The translations under genes and the position numbers were made by a program. A DNA stretch of 64,000 bases, from contig NZ_JAPDMX010000011.1 of the NCBI RefSeq assembly GCF_025971955.1, forward strand, positions 1 through 64,000, read 5' to 3'. The notes below the pieces were generated by a model. It made no database searches and had not been told where the DNA came from. It worked only from the letters and a program-made list of their open reading frames with translations. Below are positions 37,399 to 46,602 of the stretch, one piece after another (positions within the stretch are counted from its first letter, which is position 1; each line of letters begins with the position of its first letter). The DNA comes from Shewanella subflava. GTDB taxonomy: Bacteria > Pseudomonadota > Gammaproteobacteria > Enterobacterales > Shewanellaceae.

Positions 37399-38523
37399 AT
37401 GGTAGATAAAAAATTAGCAGGTGCAGGATTACGTGGACAAAGTGCAGGTGAAACAGCTTTATGTACAGTAGGTAAAACCGGTTCTGGTTTAACTTATTGC
37501 GGATACGACGTAAAAGATTTAGCTGACAATGCCACCTTTGAAGAAGTCGCTTATTTATTGTTTAACGGTGAATTACCCAATACTGAACAGCTACAGGCAT
37601 ATAAGGCAACGTTGTTAACACTACGCGATTTACCTCAAGCGTTGAAAGAAGTGCTGAAATTAATTCCTGCCGATGCACACCCAATGGACGTAATGCGCAC
37701 AGGTTGTTCGTTTTTAGGTAATCTTGAACCCGAAACCGATTTCTCAATGCAACAGCAAGCAGCAAACCGTTTATTAGCTGCTTTTCCTGCCATTATGTGT
37801 TTTTGGTATCGTTATAGCCACGATGGTGTTGAAATTGATTGTGTAACGGATGAAGATTCTCTTGGTGGACATTTTCTTAAATTGCTTAATGGTGAAACGC
37901 CTTCAGAACAGCACCGTCGAGTCATTGATGTTTCACTGATCCTCTATGCAGAACATGAATTCAACGCATCAACCTTCACTGCAAGAGTTTGTGCTTCAAC
38001 ACTGTCTGATATGTATTCATGTATTACTGGCGCAATCGGTTCATTGCGTGGTCCACTGCACGGTGGTGCGAATGAAGCGGCAATGGATATGATCCAGAAA
38101 TTCAAATCACCCGAAGATGCCAAAGAACAAATGGCAGGCATGTTAGCGCGTAAAGAAAAAATTATGGGCTTTGGCCATGCAATTTACCGTGAGTCAGATC
38201 CTCGCAATGTGATTATTAAACAATGGTCTGAAAAATTGGCAAAAGAACATGGTGATACATCACTTTATGATATTTCAGTTGCCTGTGAAGAATACATGTG
38301 GGACACCAAAAAGCTATTCTGTAACGCTGACTTTTTCCATGCGTCGGCTTACCATTTTATGGGGATTCCAACTAAATTGTTTACGCCAATATTTGTGTGT
38401 TCACGTTTAACTGGCTGGGCTGCTCATGTGATGGAGCAACGTTCAAATAACCGTATTATCCGTCCAAGTGCAGATTATATTGGCAGCGAGCCACGTAAAG
38501 TGATGCCAATTAGTCAGCGTTAA
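37399..38523 (+). CDS. prpC: 2-methylcitrate synthase
   Basis: Condenses propionyl-CoA with oxaloacetate to 2-methylcitrate. Citrate-synthase family active-site segments are present: GSLRGPLHGGANEAA with the catalytic histidine and FGHAIYRESDPR with the second. Length is 374 residues, near the usual 375-390. The ATG at 37399 follows AGGAAGAC; an upstream open stretch from 37291 has no family similarity and is not counted. A 209-base gap from prpB may include a weak promoter. Confidence 0.95.
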   Translation: MVDKKLAGAGLRGQSAGETALCTVGKTGSGLTYCGYDVKDLADNATFEEVAYLLFNGELPNTEQLQAYKATLLTLRDLPQALKEVLKLIPADAHPMDVMRTGCSFLGNLEPETDFSMQQQAANRLLAAFPAIMCFWYRYSHDGVEIDCVTDEDSLGGHFLKLLNGETPSEQHRRVIDVSLILYAEHEFNASTFTARVCASTLSDMYSCITGAIGSLRGPLHGGANEAAMDMIQKFKSPEDAKEQMAGMLARKEKIMGFGHAIYRESDPRNVIIKQWSEKLAKEHGDTSLYDISVACEEYMWDTKKLFCNADFFHASAYHFMGIPTKLFTPIFVCSRLTGWAAHVMEQRSNNRIIRPSADYIGSEPRKVMPISQR

Positions 38524-38596
38524 TCAACACAAAGCCAATTACAAAACCCACATCAGGGTCACCTTGCTGTGGGTAAATCAAGGTTTGGATTAAGTT

Positions 38597-41191
38597 ATGA
38601 ATACACAATATCGTAAATCCCTTGCTGGAACCTCTTTAGATTACTTTGATACCCGTGAAGCAGTCGAAGCCATTGCTCCGGGTAGTTATGCAAAATTACC
38701 TTATACCTCCAGAGTGCTAGCCGAAAACTTAGTGCGACGTTGTCCAGCAGATCAATTAACCGATTCTTTAAAACAGATAATCGAACGTAAACGTGATTTG
38801 GACTTTCCATGGTTCCCGGCTCGTGTAGTTTGTCATGATATTTTAGGGCAAACGGCGCTGGTGGACTTAGCTGGTTTACGGGATGCTATTGCTGAGAAAG
38901 GCGGTGACCCATCAAAAGTGAATCCGGTTGTGCCAACACAATTAATTGTTGATCACTCTTTAGCCGTTGAGCATGCCGGTTTTGAAAAAGATGCCTTTGC
39001 CAAAAACCGTGCTATTGAAGATCGCCGTAATGATGACCGTTTCCATTTTATTAACTGGACGAAAACGGCCTTTAAAAACGTCGATGTTATTCCGCCGGGA
39101 AACGGCATCATGCATCAAATTAACTTAGAGCGTATGTCACCCGTCATCCAAGCGCGAGATGGTGTAGCGTTTCCAGATACTCTAGTGGGCACAGACAGTC
39201 ATACGCCAATGGTAGATGCCCTTGGTGTTATAGCGATTGGTGTTGGCGGTTTAGAAGCAGAAAGCGTGATGTTAGGCCGTGCTTCTTATATGCGGCTACC
39301 GGACATATTTGGTGTTGAGGTGGTCGGTAAACCACATCCTGGCATTACCGCGACCGATATCGTATTGGCGTTAACTGAATATCTGCGTGCTGAAAAAGTA
39401 GTTTCTTCGTATCTAGAGTTTTATGGCGAAGGCACCAAACACCTGACTTTAGGCGATCGCGCGACAATATCGAACATGACGCCAGAATATGGCGCCACAG
39501 CGGCTATGTTCTCGATAGATGAACAAACGATTGATTATTTACGTTTAACTGGGCGCGAAGATGCACAAGTCGCGCTAGTTGAACATTATGCAAAAACAAC
39601 AGGTTTGTGGTCGGATAGCCTTAAAGATGCGCAATATGATCGCGTATTACGCTTCGATTTATCGAGTGTTACCCGAAATATTGCGGGTCCTTCGAATCCC
39701 CATAACAGAGTCGCCACCTCAGAATTAGCCGCCAGAGGGATCAGTGGTGTTGTTGAAAATGAACCCGGAAAAATGCCAGATGGTGCGGTGATCATTGCTG
39801 CGATCACGAGCTGTACTAATACCAGTAATCCACGCAACATGATAGCCGCGGGTTTAATTGCCCGTAATGCAAATGCCAAAGGTCTATTACGAAAATCTTG
39901 GGTGAAATCGTCTTTAGCGCCAGGCTCTAAAGCGGTACAAATGTACTTAGAGCAGGCCAATTTACTGCCTGAACTTGAGCAGCTTGGTTTTGGTATCGTC
40001 GCGTTTGCTTGCACCACCTGTAATGGTATGAGTGGCGCGCTTGATCCTGTTATTCAGCAAGAAGTGCTCGAGCGCAAACTCTATACCACCGCGGTATTAT
40101 CGGGTAACCGTAACTTTGATGGCCGAATTCATCCCCATGCCAATCAAGCATTTTTAGCCTCACCGCCTTTAGTGGTGGCTTATGCCCTAGCAGGTACAAT
40201 TCGTTTTGATATCGAAAAAGATGTTTTAGGCTTAGATCAACAAGGCAATGAAGTTCGCCTTAAAGATATTTGGCCAACGGATGAAGAAATTAACGCGATT
40301 GTGGCAAGTAGTGTTAAACCTGAGCAGTTTAGACAAGTGTATAACCCAATGTTCGATATCAAAGTTGAATATGGCTCACACATCAATCCGCAATATGAAT
40401 GGCGACCACAAAGCACTTATATTCGTCGTCCACCATATTGGGAAGGCGCATTAGCTGGGGAACGTACCATGAAAGGTATGCGTCCTTTAGCGGTTCTTGG
40501 TGACAACATCACTACCGATCATTTGTCGCCATCAAATGCAATTATGTTAGACAGTGCAGCAGGGGCTTATTTAGCCAAAATGGGCTTGCCTGAGGAAGAC
40601 TTTAATTCTTACGCAACCCATCGCGGTGACCATTTAACTGCACAGCGCGCGACATTTGCTAACCCAAAACTGTTTAATGAAATGGTCAAAGAAGATGGCA
40701 AGGTTAAGCAAGGCTCATTAGCGCGAATTGAACCTGAGGGTAAAGTGAGTCGCATGTGGGAAGCCATTGAAACTTACATGGAGCGTAAACAGCCGTTAAT
40801 CATTATTGCTGGTGCCGATTACGGTCAAGGCTCCTCACGTGATTGGGCAGCAAAAGGTGTACGTCTTGCAGGGGTTGAAGTGATTGTTGCGGAAGGATTT
40901 GAGCGTATTCACCGCACTAACTTAGTGGGTATGGGCGTATTACCTCTTGAATTTATCAATGGTGAAAATCGGCATACTTATGCCATTGACGGTACTGAAA
41001 CCTTTGATGTGATAGGTGATCGTATCCCAGGTGCGCAGCTGACACTGATCATCCACAGATCAAATGGGGAGCAGGTGAATGTTACTGTCAAATGCCGCTT
41101 AGATACCGCAGAAGAAGTTTCTATTTACGAAGCGGGTGGCGTATTACAGCGTTTTGCACAGGACTTTTTAGAGTCTAGTGCGAATAAGTAA
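38597..41191 (+). CDS. acnD: 2-methylcitrate dehydratase, Fe/S-dependent (AcnD)
   Basis: An aconitase-family enzyme that dehydrates 2-methylcitrate and, together with PrpF, replaces PrpD. The 4Fe-4S ligands appear in ITSCTNTSNP and CTTCNGMSG; the C-terminal swivel domain has GADYGQGSSRDWAAKG and IHRTNLVGMG. It has 864 residues, as expected for AcnD. It lies between prpC and prpF, the standard order in Shewanella, and a terminator-like hairpin separates it from prpF. Confidence 0.95.
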   Translation: MNTQYRKSLAGTSLDYFDTREAVEAIAPGSYAKLPYTSRVLAENLVRRCPADQLTDSLKQIIERKRDLDFPWFPARVVCHDILGQTALVDLAGLRDAIAEKGGDPSKVNPVVPTQLIVDHSLAVEHAGFEKDAFAKNRAIEDRRNDDRFHFINWTKTAFKNVDVIPPGNGIMHQINLERMSPVIQARDGVAFPDTLVGTDSHTPMVDALGVIAIGVGGLEAESVMLGRASYMRLPDIFGVEVVGKPHPGITATDIVLALTEYLRAEKVVSSYLEFYGEGTKHLTLGDRATISNMTPEYGATAAMFSIDEQTIDYLRLTGREDAQVALVEHYAKTTGLWSDSLKDAQYDRVLRFDLSSVTRNIAGPSNPHNRVATSELAARGISGVVENEPGKMPDGAVIIAAITSCTNTSNPRNMIAAGLIARNANAKGLLRKSWVKSSLAPGSKAVQMYLEQANLLPELEQLGFGIVAFACTTCNGMSGALDPVIQQEVLERKLYTTAVLSGNRNFDGRIHPHANQAFLASPPLVVAYALAGTIRFDIEKDVLGLDQQGNEVRLKDIWPTDEEINAIVASSVKPEQFRQVYNPMFDIKVEYGSHINPQYEWRPQSTYIRRPPYWEGALAGERTMKGMRPLAVLGDNITTDHLSPSNAIMLDSAAGAYLAKMGLPEEDFNSYATHRGDHLTAQRATFANPKLFNEMVKEDGKVKQGSLARIEPEGKVSRMWEAIETYMERKQPLIIIAGADYGQGSSRDWAAKGVRLAGVEVIVAEGFERIHRTNLVGMGVLPLEFINGENRHTYAIDGTETFDVIGDRIPGAQLTLIIHRSNGEQVNVTVKCRLDTAEEVSIYEAGGVLQRFAQDFLESSANK

Positions 41192-41219
41192 TTTATCCTA
41201 ATTCAATTAATAATCAAAT

Positions 41220-41256
41220 AGGCGATGTATGGATAATCCAACGTCGCCTTTTTTAA
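41220..41256 (+). terminator. Intra-operon terminator between acnD and prpF
   Basis: Nine-base stem AGGCGATGT/ACGTCGCCT with one G-U pair, followed by six T, 28 bases after the acnD stop and within the prp operon. It would lower transcription into prpF unless read through. Confidence 0.75.
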
Positions 41257-41278
41257 GGAACAGCTTTAAGGACAAACC

Positions 41279-42454
41279 ATGACCTTTAAACCACAGTTAA
41301 AAATTCCTGCAACTTATATGCGTGGTGGTACCAGTAAAGGGGTATTTTTTAATGTCAGTGATTTACCCTTAGCGGCACAACCCCCCGGGCCAGCACGCGA
41401 TAAATTATTGTTACGCGTGATTGGCAGTCCAGATCCCTATGGAAAACACACTGACGGTATGGGGGGAGCGACATCCAGTACCAGTAAAACAGTGTTGTTA
41501 TCTAAAAGTAGTCAAGCTGATCATGACGTCGATTATTTGTTTGGGCAGGTTGCTATTGATAAGCCTTTTATTGATTGGAGTGGCAATTGCGGTAATTTAA
41601 CTGCAGCTGTAGGCTCATTTGCCATCAGTAACGGGCTAATAGATCCAAGCCGAGTAGTGGCTAACGGTATTACCGTTGTACGAATTTGGCAAGCCAATAT
41701 TAAAAAGACCATTATCGCCCATGTACCAATGACTGATGGTGAGGTACAGGAAACTGGCGACTTTGAATTAGATGGCGTGACTTTTCCTGCCGCAGAAGTG
41801 CAAGTTGAATTTATCGATCCCGCTGATGCTGAAGGGGCTATGTTCCCAACTGGCAATGTGGTAGATGAATTAGATGTGCCAAACATAGGTAAATTTACCG
41901 TAACTATGATTAATGCGGGGATTCCCACGATATTTTTAAATGCGGCAGATATTGGATACAGCGGCATAGAGTTACAAGACGTGATTAATAACGATGATTT
42001 GGCATTAAATCGTTTTGAAACTATCCGCGCATATGGTGCACTAAAAATGGGTTTAATAACGGATATAGACGAAGCCAAAGTTCGCCAGCATACCCCAAAA
42101 GTTGCCTTTGTTGCTCCTGCCGCAGATTATGTTAGTTCAAGTGGTAAAATGATCAGTGCTGCAGAGATTGATTTATCTGTAAGAGCGTTATCAATGGGCA
42201 AACTTCATCATGCAATGATGGGTACTGCAGCGGTTGCAATAGGCACTGCGGCTGCCATTCCTGGCACTTTGGTTAATCTTGCCGCGGGTGGTGTGGAACG
42301 TCACTCTGTTGTATTTGGTCATCCATCTGGAACTTTACGTGTTGGCGCAGAAGCCAAAATGTTAAAGGGGAGCTGGCAAGTGACTAAAGCGATAATGAGC
42401 CGAAGTGCTAGAGTGTTGATGGAAGGACATGTCAGAGTTCCTCAATCAGATTGA
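41279..42454 (+). CDS. prpF: 2-methylaconitate isomerase PrpF
   Basis: Isomerises trans-2-methylaconitate produced by AcnD so that the cycle can continue. The 391-residue chain shows family features: MRGGTSKGVFF at residues 14-24, DGMGGATSSTSK and GNCGNLTAAVG, with paired half-barrel domains as in diaminopimelate epimerase. AAGGA lies upstream of the ATG. It is the last gene of the prp operon and is followed by a strong terminator. Confidence 0.95.
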   Translation: MTFKPQLKIPATYMRGGTSKGVFFNVSDLPLAAQPPGPARDKLLLRVIGSPDPYGKHTDGMGGATSSTSKTVLLSKSSQADHDVDYLFGQVAIDKPFIDWSGNCGNLTAAVGSFAISNGLIDPSRVVANGITVVRIWQANIKKTIIAHVPMTDGEVQETGDFELDGVTFPAAEVQVEFIDPADAEGAMFPTGNVVDELDVPNIGKFTVTMINAGIPTIFLNAADIGYSGIELQDVINNDDLALNRFETIRAYGALKMGLITDIDEAKVRQHTPKVAFVAPAADYVSSSGKMISAAEIDLSVRALSMGKLHHAMMGTAAVAIGTAAAIPGTLVNLAAGGVERHSVVFGHPSGTLRVGAEAKMLKGSWQVTKAIMSRSARVLMEGHVRVPQSD

Positions 42455-42916
42455 ATCGAATTGAATTGAAAATGTCCTTTTTTGAAAACCTGAATTATCT
42501 TCAGGTTTTTTATTTTTACCTACAAATAATAATTCAATAAAAACAGAGGCTTAAATGATTATTTTGAAATATTAATATTTTGTGATAATGATCAAAAAAA
42601 TACTTGATCATCTTCTTTAATTAGTATTTTATATGCTGAATTTACAATGAAAAGTTACATTGAGATTAAATAATTTAATAATAAGTGTTGAGTCTTAAAT
42701 TGTGTATGATTTACTGATAAAGGAGATAGTTACAAAGTCACAATTAATTCATTTTAAATGCTGTTAAGTGTTTTGTTACTTTGGTTATGACGCTGAATAA
42801 TTTTATCGGATTTTCAAGTCATCGAATACGCTGAATGACTTCATTACTTTAACATTTCGCGTAAAGATAAATCAGAAGCTGCGTTAGCTAGCTGATATAT
42901 AGAAAAGGAAAATATT
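42455..42916. other. Intergenic region upstream of the antiporter gene
   Basis: 462 very AT-rich bases. After the prpF terminator there is an eight-base inverted repeat ATGATCAA (42588-42595) and TTGATCAT (42604-42611) with an eight-base spacer, a possible operator or hairpin. AAAGGAG near 42720 is not followed by a usable start. No gene or known riboswitch seen. Confidence 0.5.
42485..42517 (+). terminator. Terminator after prpF
   Basis: Stem AAAACCTGA/TCAGGTTTT with a seven-base loop and a T-rich tail, 30 bases after the prpF stop. Confidence 0.85.
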
Positions 42917-45067
42917 ATGGTTGAACACATCACGGGCATGCTGGCGTTAATTGGTGTGCTATCGCTTTTGTGTCAATGGGCGGGTTGGAAACTTCGATTA
43001 CCGGCTATTTTACCGCTACTACTGTGTGGATTATTACTCGGACCTGGATTGAACATTCTTAATCCAGATGAAATTTTTGGTGATTTATTGTTCCCTATTA
43101 TTTCATTAGGGGTAGCAGTGATTCTCTTTGAGGGAGCATTAACGCTCAATTTTAAAGAAATTAAAGATCATAGTCGCATGGTGACTAATCTAGTCACCAT
43201 AGGCGCAATCATTACTTGGGCATGTATTACTCCAGCGGCACATTATTTTATGGGCTTTGATTGGCCAGTTGCATTTTTGTTTGGCGCGTTAGTTGTTGTG
43301 ACTGGACCGACGGTAATTGTACCCATGTTGCGTACCGTTCAACCCAAATCGAACCTTTCAAGTATTCTACGTTGGGAAGGTATTGTTATCGACCCTATCG
43401 GCGCATTGTTTGCCGTTTTAGTTTACGAATATGTTGCCGTGACGGCTGATCCGACAACACACGTACTTTATGCATTGGGCCTCACGTTAGTGATTGGTTT
43501 TAGCATTGGCGCGGCAGCGGGCTATTTTATTGGTATTGCACTAAGAAATAACGTCTTCCCACATTATTTGCGTAACACCGCGGTGTTAACAATTATGTTG
43601 GGGGTTTTTGTTGGTTCTAACTTACTGCAACATGAATCTGGGTTATTAACTGTGACCGTAATGGGCATTTGGCTTGCCAATATGCGCGGTGTAGACATTG
43701 CCGATATCCTAGAATTTAAAGAAACCTTAACCGTACTGCTTATTTCGGCACTGTTTATCTTACTTGCTGCACGTTTAGACTCTAATGCCATGTTAGGATT
43801 GGGAATAGGCGCATTTGGTGTGTTGTTTGTGGTGATGTTGATTGCTCGTCCACTCAGTATTTGGACATCGGCATTAGGTACCAGTCTCACATCAAAAGAC
43901 AAGTGGTTTCTTAGTTGGGTAGCGCCAAGGGGTATTGTTGCTGCCGCTATTTCTTCATTATTTGCTATTAAACTTGAAGAATTAGGTGTGCACGGCGCTA
44001 GTTCAATTGTGCCTTTGGTGTTCTTTATTATCATTGGTACGGTTGTTATCCAAAGTTTAACAGCAGGCCCATGGGCTAAATTTTTGGGTGTGAAAGAAGG
44101 TTCAAACCAAGGTCTACTGATCTTTGGTGCTTCAAAGTTTTCACGTGAATTAGCTTCACAATTATTAGCCAAAAATATTAAAGTCATTTTGGCTGACAGC
44201 AACTGGGACAGTATTCGCCAAGCGAGAATGGAGAACATCCCCGTATATTTTGGTAATCCGGCATCAGAACATGCTGCAAACTTTATGGATTTAAGTGGTA
44301 TTGGCCGTGTGTTAGTGATGTCGCCTTACCGTCAGTTAAATCCTTTGGTGAGTTTCCATTTCCAAGATTTGTACGGCACTGAAAAGGTATTTGGCCTAAA
44401 TAATAATGAAGCTAACGTGGGTAGCGGTAGGCACCAGCTGTCTGAATCGTATTTAAAACGATTATGTTTATTTGGAGAAAATATCAGTTATGCCAAAATT
44501 GCCAGCTTGATGGCAAAGGGCGCTGTGTTGAAAGTCACCAACATTACTGAAAACTTTAGCTATGAAAAGTTCCGTCAGCGTTATGGTGAAACCGCTATGC
44601 CTTTGGTGTATATCACTAAAGAAGCAAAGCTTAAAATTATCACAGGTGAAACTGATAAACTGCCAGTAGGAATTGAATTAATCAGTTTATTACCCCAAGA
44701 AGCTCAGGAACAAGCCATTTTGCAGCGTGCTTTAGATGAAGAAGCAGCGCGTCTAGCTAAGATTAAAGCGGAAGAGGAAGCCAAAGCAGCTGCAGAAGCT
44801 AGAGCTATCCGTGAAGCGGAAGAAGCTGAGCAACGCGCGATTGAAAAAGCGCGTCGCAAAGAAGAGGAGTTAGCTAAATTTGAAGCCGAAGAAAAGCAAA
44901 GGTTATTAGAAGAAGAGCAAGCTGCTCTGATTGAAGAAGCCCGGGCAGAAAAAGAGGCTGAAGAGATAAAAGCAAAACTGATACAAGAAAGTACCCAAGC
45001 GGCTTCAGATCTTGCTCCTGAACAAAGCACCGATGAAGAAGAGAAAGTGAAATCGGACAAACAGTAA
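42917..45067 (+). CDS. CPA-family cation:proton antiporter with RCK-like domain and coiled-coil tail
   Basis: A 716-residue inner-membrane protein. Residues about 1-390 form the Na+/H+ exchanger domain of some 12 helices (NhaP-like), including ALVVVTGPTVIVPML and WVAPRGIVAAAISS. Residues about 395-500 look like an RCK N-terminal Rossmann unit (GLLIFGASKFSRELASQLL), which normally senses nucleotides. The last 120 residues or so are almost entirely Glu/Ala/Lys/Arg, a predicted long coiled coil ending EEEKVKSDKQ. AAAGGAAA precedes the ATG. Ion selectivity cannot be told from sequence. Monocistronic, with a strong terminator shared with bcp. Confidence 0.88.
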   Translation: MVEHITGMLALIGVLSLLCQWAGWKLRLPAILPLLLCGLLLGPGLNILNPDEIFGDLLFPIISLGVAVILFEGALTLNFKEIKDHSRMVTNLVTIGAIITWACITPAAHYFMGFDWPVAFLFGALVVVTGPTVIVPMLRTVQPKSNLSSILRWEGIVIDPIGALFAVLVYEYVAVTADPTTHVLYALGLTLVIGFSIGAAAGYFIGIALRNNVFPHYLRNTAVLTIMLGVFVGSNLLQHESGLLTVTVMGIWLANMRGVDIADILEFKETLTVLLISALFILLAARLDSNAMLGLGIGAFGVLFVVMLIARPLSIWTSALGTSLTSKDKWFLSWVAPRGIVAAAISSLFAIKLEELGVHGASSIVPLVFFIIIGTVVIQSLTAGPWAKFLGVKEGSNQGLLIFGASKFSRELASQLLAKNIKVILADSNWDSIRQARMENIPVYFGNPASEHAANFMDLSGIGRVLVMSPYRQLNPLVSFHFQDLYGTEKVFGLNNNEANVGSGRHQLSESYLKRLCLFGENISYAKIASLMAKGAVLKVTNITENFSYEKFRQRYGETAMPLVYITKEAKLKIITGETDKLPVGIELISLLPQEAQEQAILQRALDEEAARLAKIKAEEEAKAAAEARAIREAEEAEQRAIEKARRKEEELAKFEAEEKQRLLEEEQAALIEEARAEKEAEEIKAKLIQESTQAASDLAPEQSTDEEEKVKSDKQ

Positions 45068-45097
45068 TCTGTTTGATATGAGCACGAAGATAATACA

Positions 45098-45130
45098 AAA
45101 AATGGCTTAGTGAAAAACTAAGCCATTTTT
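45098..45130. terminator. Bidirectional terminator between antiporter and bcp
   Basis: Perfect 13-base stem AAAAATGGCTTAG/CTAAGCCATTTTT around loop TGAAAAA, between two convergent genes. Confidence 0.9.
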
Positions 45131-45152
45131 ATTATTGCGTAAATCAGATTAA

Positions 45153-45617
45153 TTATTTGAGTAGGCTAAGCACGACTTCGTGATGGTCTTTAGTTTTAAA
45201 CTTATTGATGAAATGACTGATTTTTCCATCGGTACCCACAATAAAACTTAAACGATGAATACCGTCATAGATTTTACCCATAAACTTCTTTTCGCCCCAA
45301 ACACCAAAAGCATCTGCAACGGCGTGGTCTTCATCGCTGAGTAAATGAAAGTTCAATGCTTGCTTGTCTGAAAATCGTTGAAGCTTAGCAACAGGATCTG
45401 GGCTAATGCCAAGTACTGTGACATGTAATCCGTCTAAAGTCTCTTTTATGTCGCGTAATCCTTGTGCTTGTACAGTGCAGCCAGGAGTTGACGCTTTAGG
45501 GTAAAAGTAAACTAATACTGGCCCTTTTTTTAAACAATCTTGTAATGAAATTGCTTCATCAAATTGATTCTGTAAAGTGAAATTAGGTGCTGTATCACCG
45601 GCTGTTAAGGTGTTCAT
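45153..45617 (-). CDS. bcp: Bcp-type peroxiredoxin lacking the usual resolving cysteine
   Basis: A thiol peroxidase of the Bcp/PrxQ group, reducing hydroperoxides with thioredoxin. The peroxidatic Cys47 lies in ASTPGCTVQ. In E. coli Bcp a second cysteine follows five residues on (TPGCTVQACG); here that position is Gln52 (TVQAQG), and the only other cysteine is Cys28. The protein may therefore work as a 1-Cys enzyme or resolve through another partner. ATG codons lie at 45623 and 45617; AAGGA is better spaced to the second, giving 154 residues. It follows gcvR as in E. coli, with a terminator between. Confidence 0.93.
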   Translation of the reverse strand: MNTLTAGDTAPNFTLQNQFDEAISLQDCLKKGPVLVYFYPKASTPGCTVQAQGLRDIKETLDGLHVTVLGISPDPVAKLQRFSDKQALNFHLLSDEDHAVADAFGVWGEKKFMGKIYDGIHRLSFIVGTDGKISHFINKFKTKDHHEVVLSLLK

Positions 45618-45635
45618 ATTCATTCCTTAATAAAA

Positions 45636-45658
45636 ATAAAAAAGGGCACAAGGCCCTT
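45636..45658 (-). terminator. Terminator between gcvR and bcp
   Basis: On the minus strand AAGGGC/GCCCTT with a five-base loop is followed by TTTTT. It lies just before the bcp start, so bcp expression from gcvR would need read-through. Confidence 0.65.
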
Positions 45659-45711
45659 GAATAATATACGAATACTAATCGTAATAAGATCAGTTCAATT
45701 CAAATAAATCG

Positions 45712-46251
45712 TTATTGAGGCGAGGTTGTACCTTGCATTAATTTAATGCTGCATTCAAGGTTCATGTCTTCTGCCAATTGATAAATTGTCGATTCAAGTT
45801 TAGCCAAATCGACCTTTTCTGGAATATTGATGGCTAAAAATATCGACTGAGTTTGCAGACCTTCGTTATCTTCTGCATGTGATCTTACCGCGGCAAGATC
45901 AAGTGATCGATCTGCTAAAAATTGGGTAATTGATTTCATGGTTCCGCGTTGATCTTCGCCCGTAAAGGTGACCTCAATGCGTGAAACGAAGTTTTTGGGG
46001 ACATGTTTTGAGGTACGTTTCATAACGGTCATCAGTTCCAATTCCACACTGAGACTCGGTAGTAAGGTTTCGATTTTGGTGATTGCTGACCACGAGCCAG
46101 AAATCATCATAATCAGGGTAAATTCATTACCAAATAAAGCCATACGGCTATCAACGATGTCACAATCGCAATCACTGGCCAGTCTTGCTAAACGACTTAC
46201 TAAGCCAGGGCGATCAGCACCCATTGCGGTAACGACCAGATAGTTGGTCAT
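45712..46251 (-). CDS. gcvR: Glycine cleavage system regulator GcvR
   Basis: 179 residues comprising two ACT domains: LVVTAMGADRPGLVSRLARL near the start and a second from about residue 90 (IEVTFTGEDQRGTMKSITQF). In E. coli GcvR binds GcvA and represses gcvTHP in the absence of glycine. There is no DNA-binding domain, in keeping with that role. Divergent from dapA, and upstream of bcp, an order shared with E. coli. Confidence 0.93.
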   Translation of the reverse strand: MTNYLVVTAMGADRPGLVSRLARLASDCDCDIVDSRMALFGNEFTLIMMISGSWSAITKIETLLPSLSVELELMTVMKRTSKHVPKNFVSRIEVTFTGEDQRGTMKSITQFLADRSLDLAAVRSHAEDNEGLQTQSIFLAINIPEKVDLAKLESTIYQLAEDMNLECSIKLMQGTTSPQ

Positions 46252-46602
46252 GGATTTTCCTCATTGTTCGAGTGAATGGCGCAAATCAATTTACACCAGC
46301 AAAAACATGCGACTGTAAATTGGATAATATTATCATATGATGACTATAAACCATCCTAATTCTACATAATTAAATCAATGCGGTGAGTAATTGGTTAAAT
46401 TTACAACACTACAATCAAAGTTAACCAATAAATTGGCCTTTTATATGTAATCTGGCTGATAGAAAGCATAAAATGCTATGGCCTTGCAGCCAGTTAGCAT
46501 GATCTGGCTTTTTAGGGTAATTTTGATTTGAACACTGCTAAAGCTTGTCATTACTTGATAGCATCAGTAACATAGCGAGTCCTGAAAACTTGGGGAAAAT
46601 AG
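46252..46602. other. Divergent promoter region of gcvR and dapA
   Basis: 351 bases without a gene. It should hold both promoters. A terminator-like hairpin AGCCAG/CTGGCT with loop TTAGCATGAT and TTTT lies at 46488-46514, about 90 bases before dapA on the plus strand. I do not see the conserved core of a lysine riboswitch. Confidence 0.5.

Noticed and set aside
39586..40017. 143-codon antisense frame inside acnD
   Set aside because: acnD is unambiguous on the other strand with intact cluster motifs; the antisense frame has no domain or start signal.
44704..45098. Long Ser/Ala-rich frames opposite the antiporter tail
   Set aside because: They are the complement of the Glu/Ala/Lys-rich coiled-coil codons; such repeats open antisense frames automatically.
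46252..46602. Lysine riboswitch before dapA
   Set aside because: The conserved core bases of the L box could not be found; only a simple hairpin is present.
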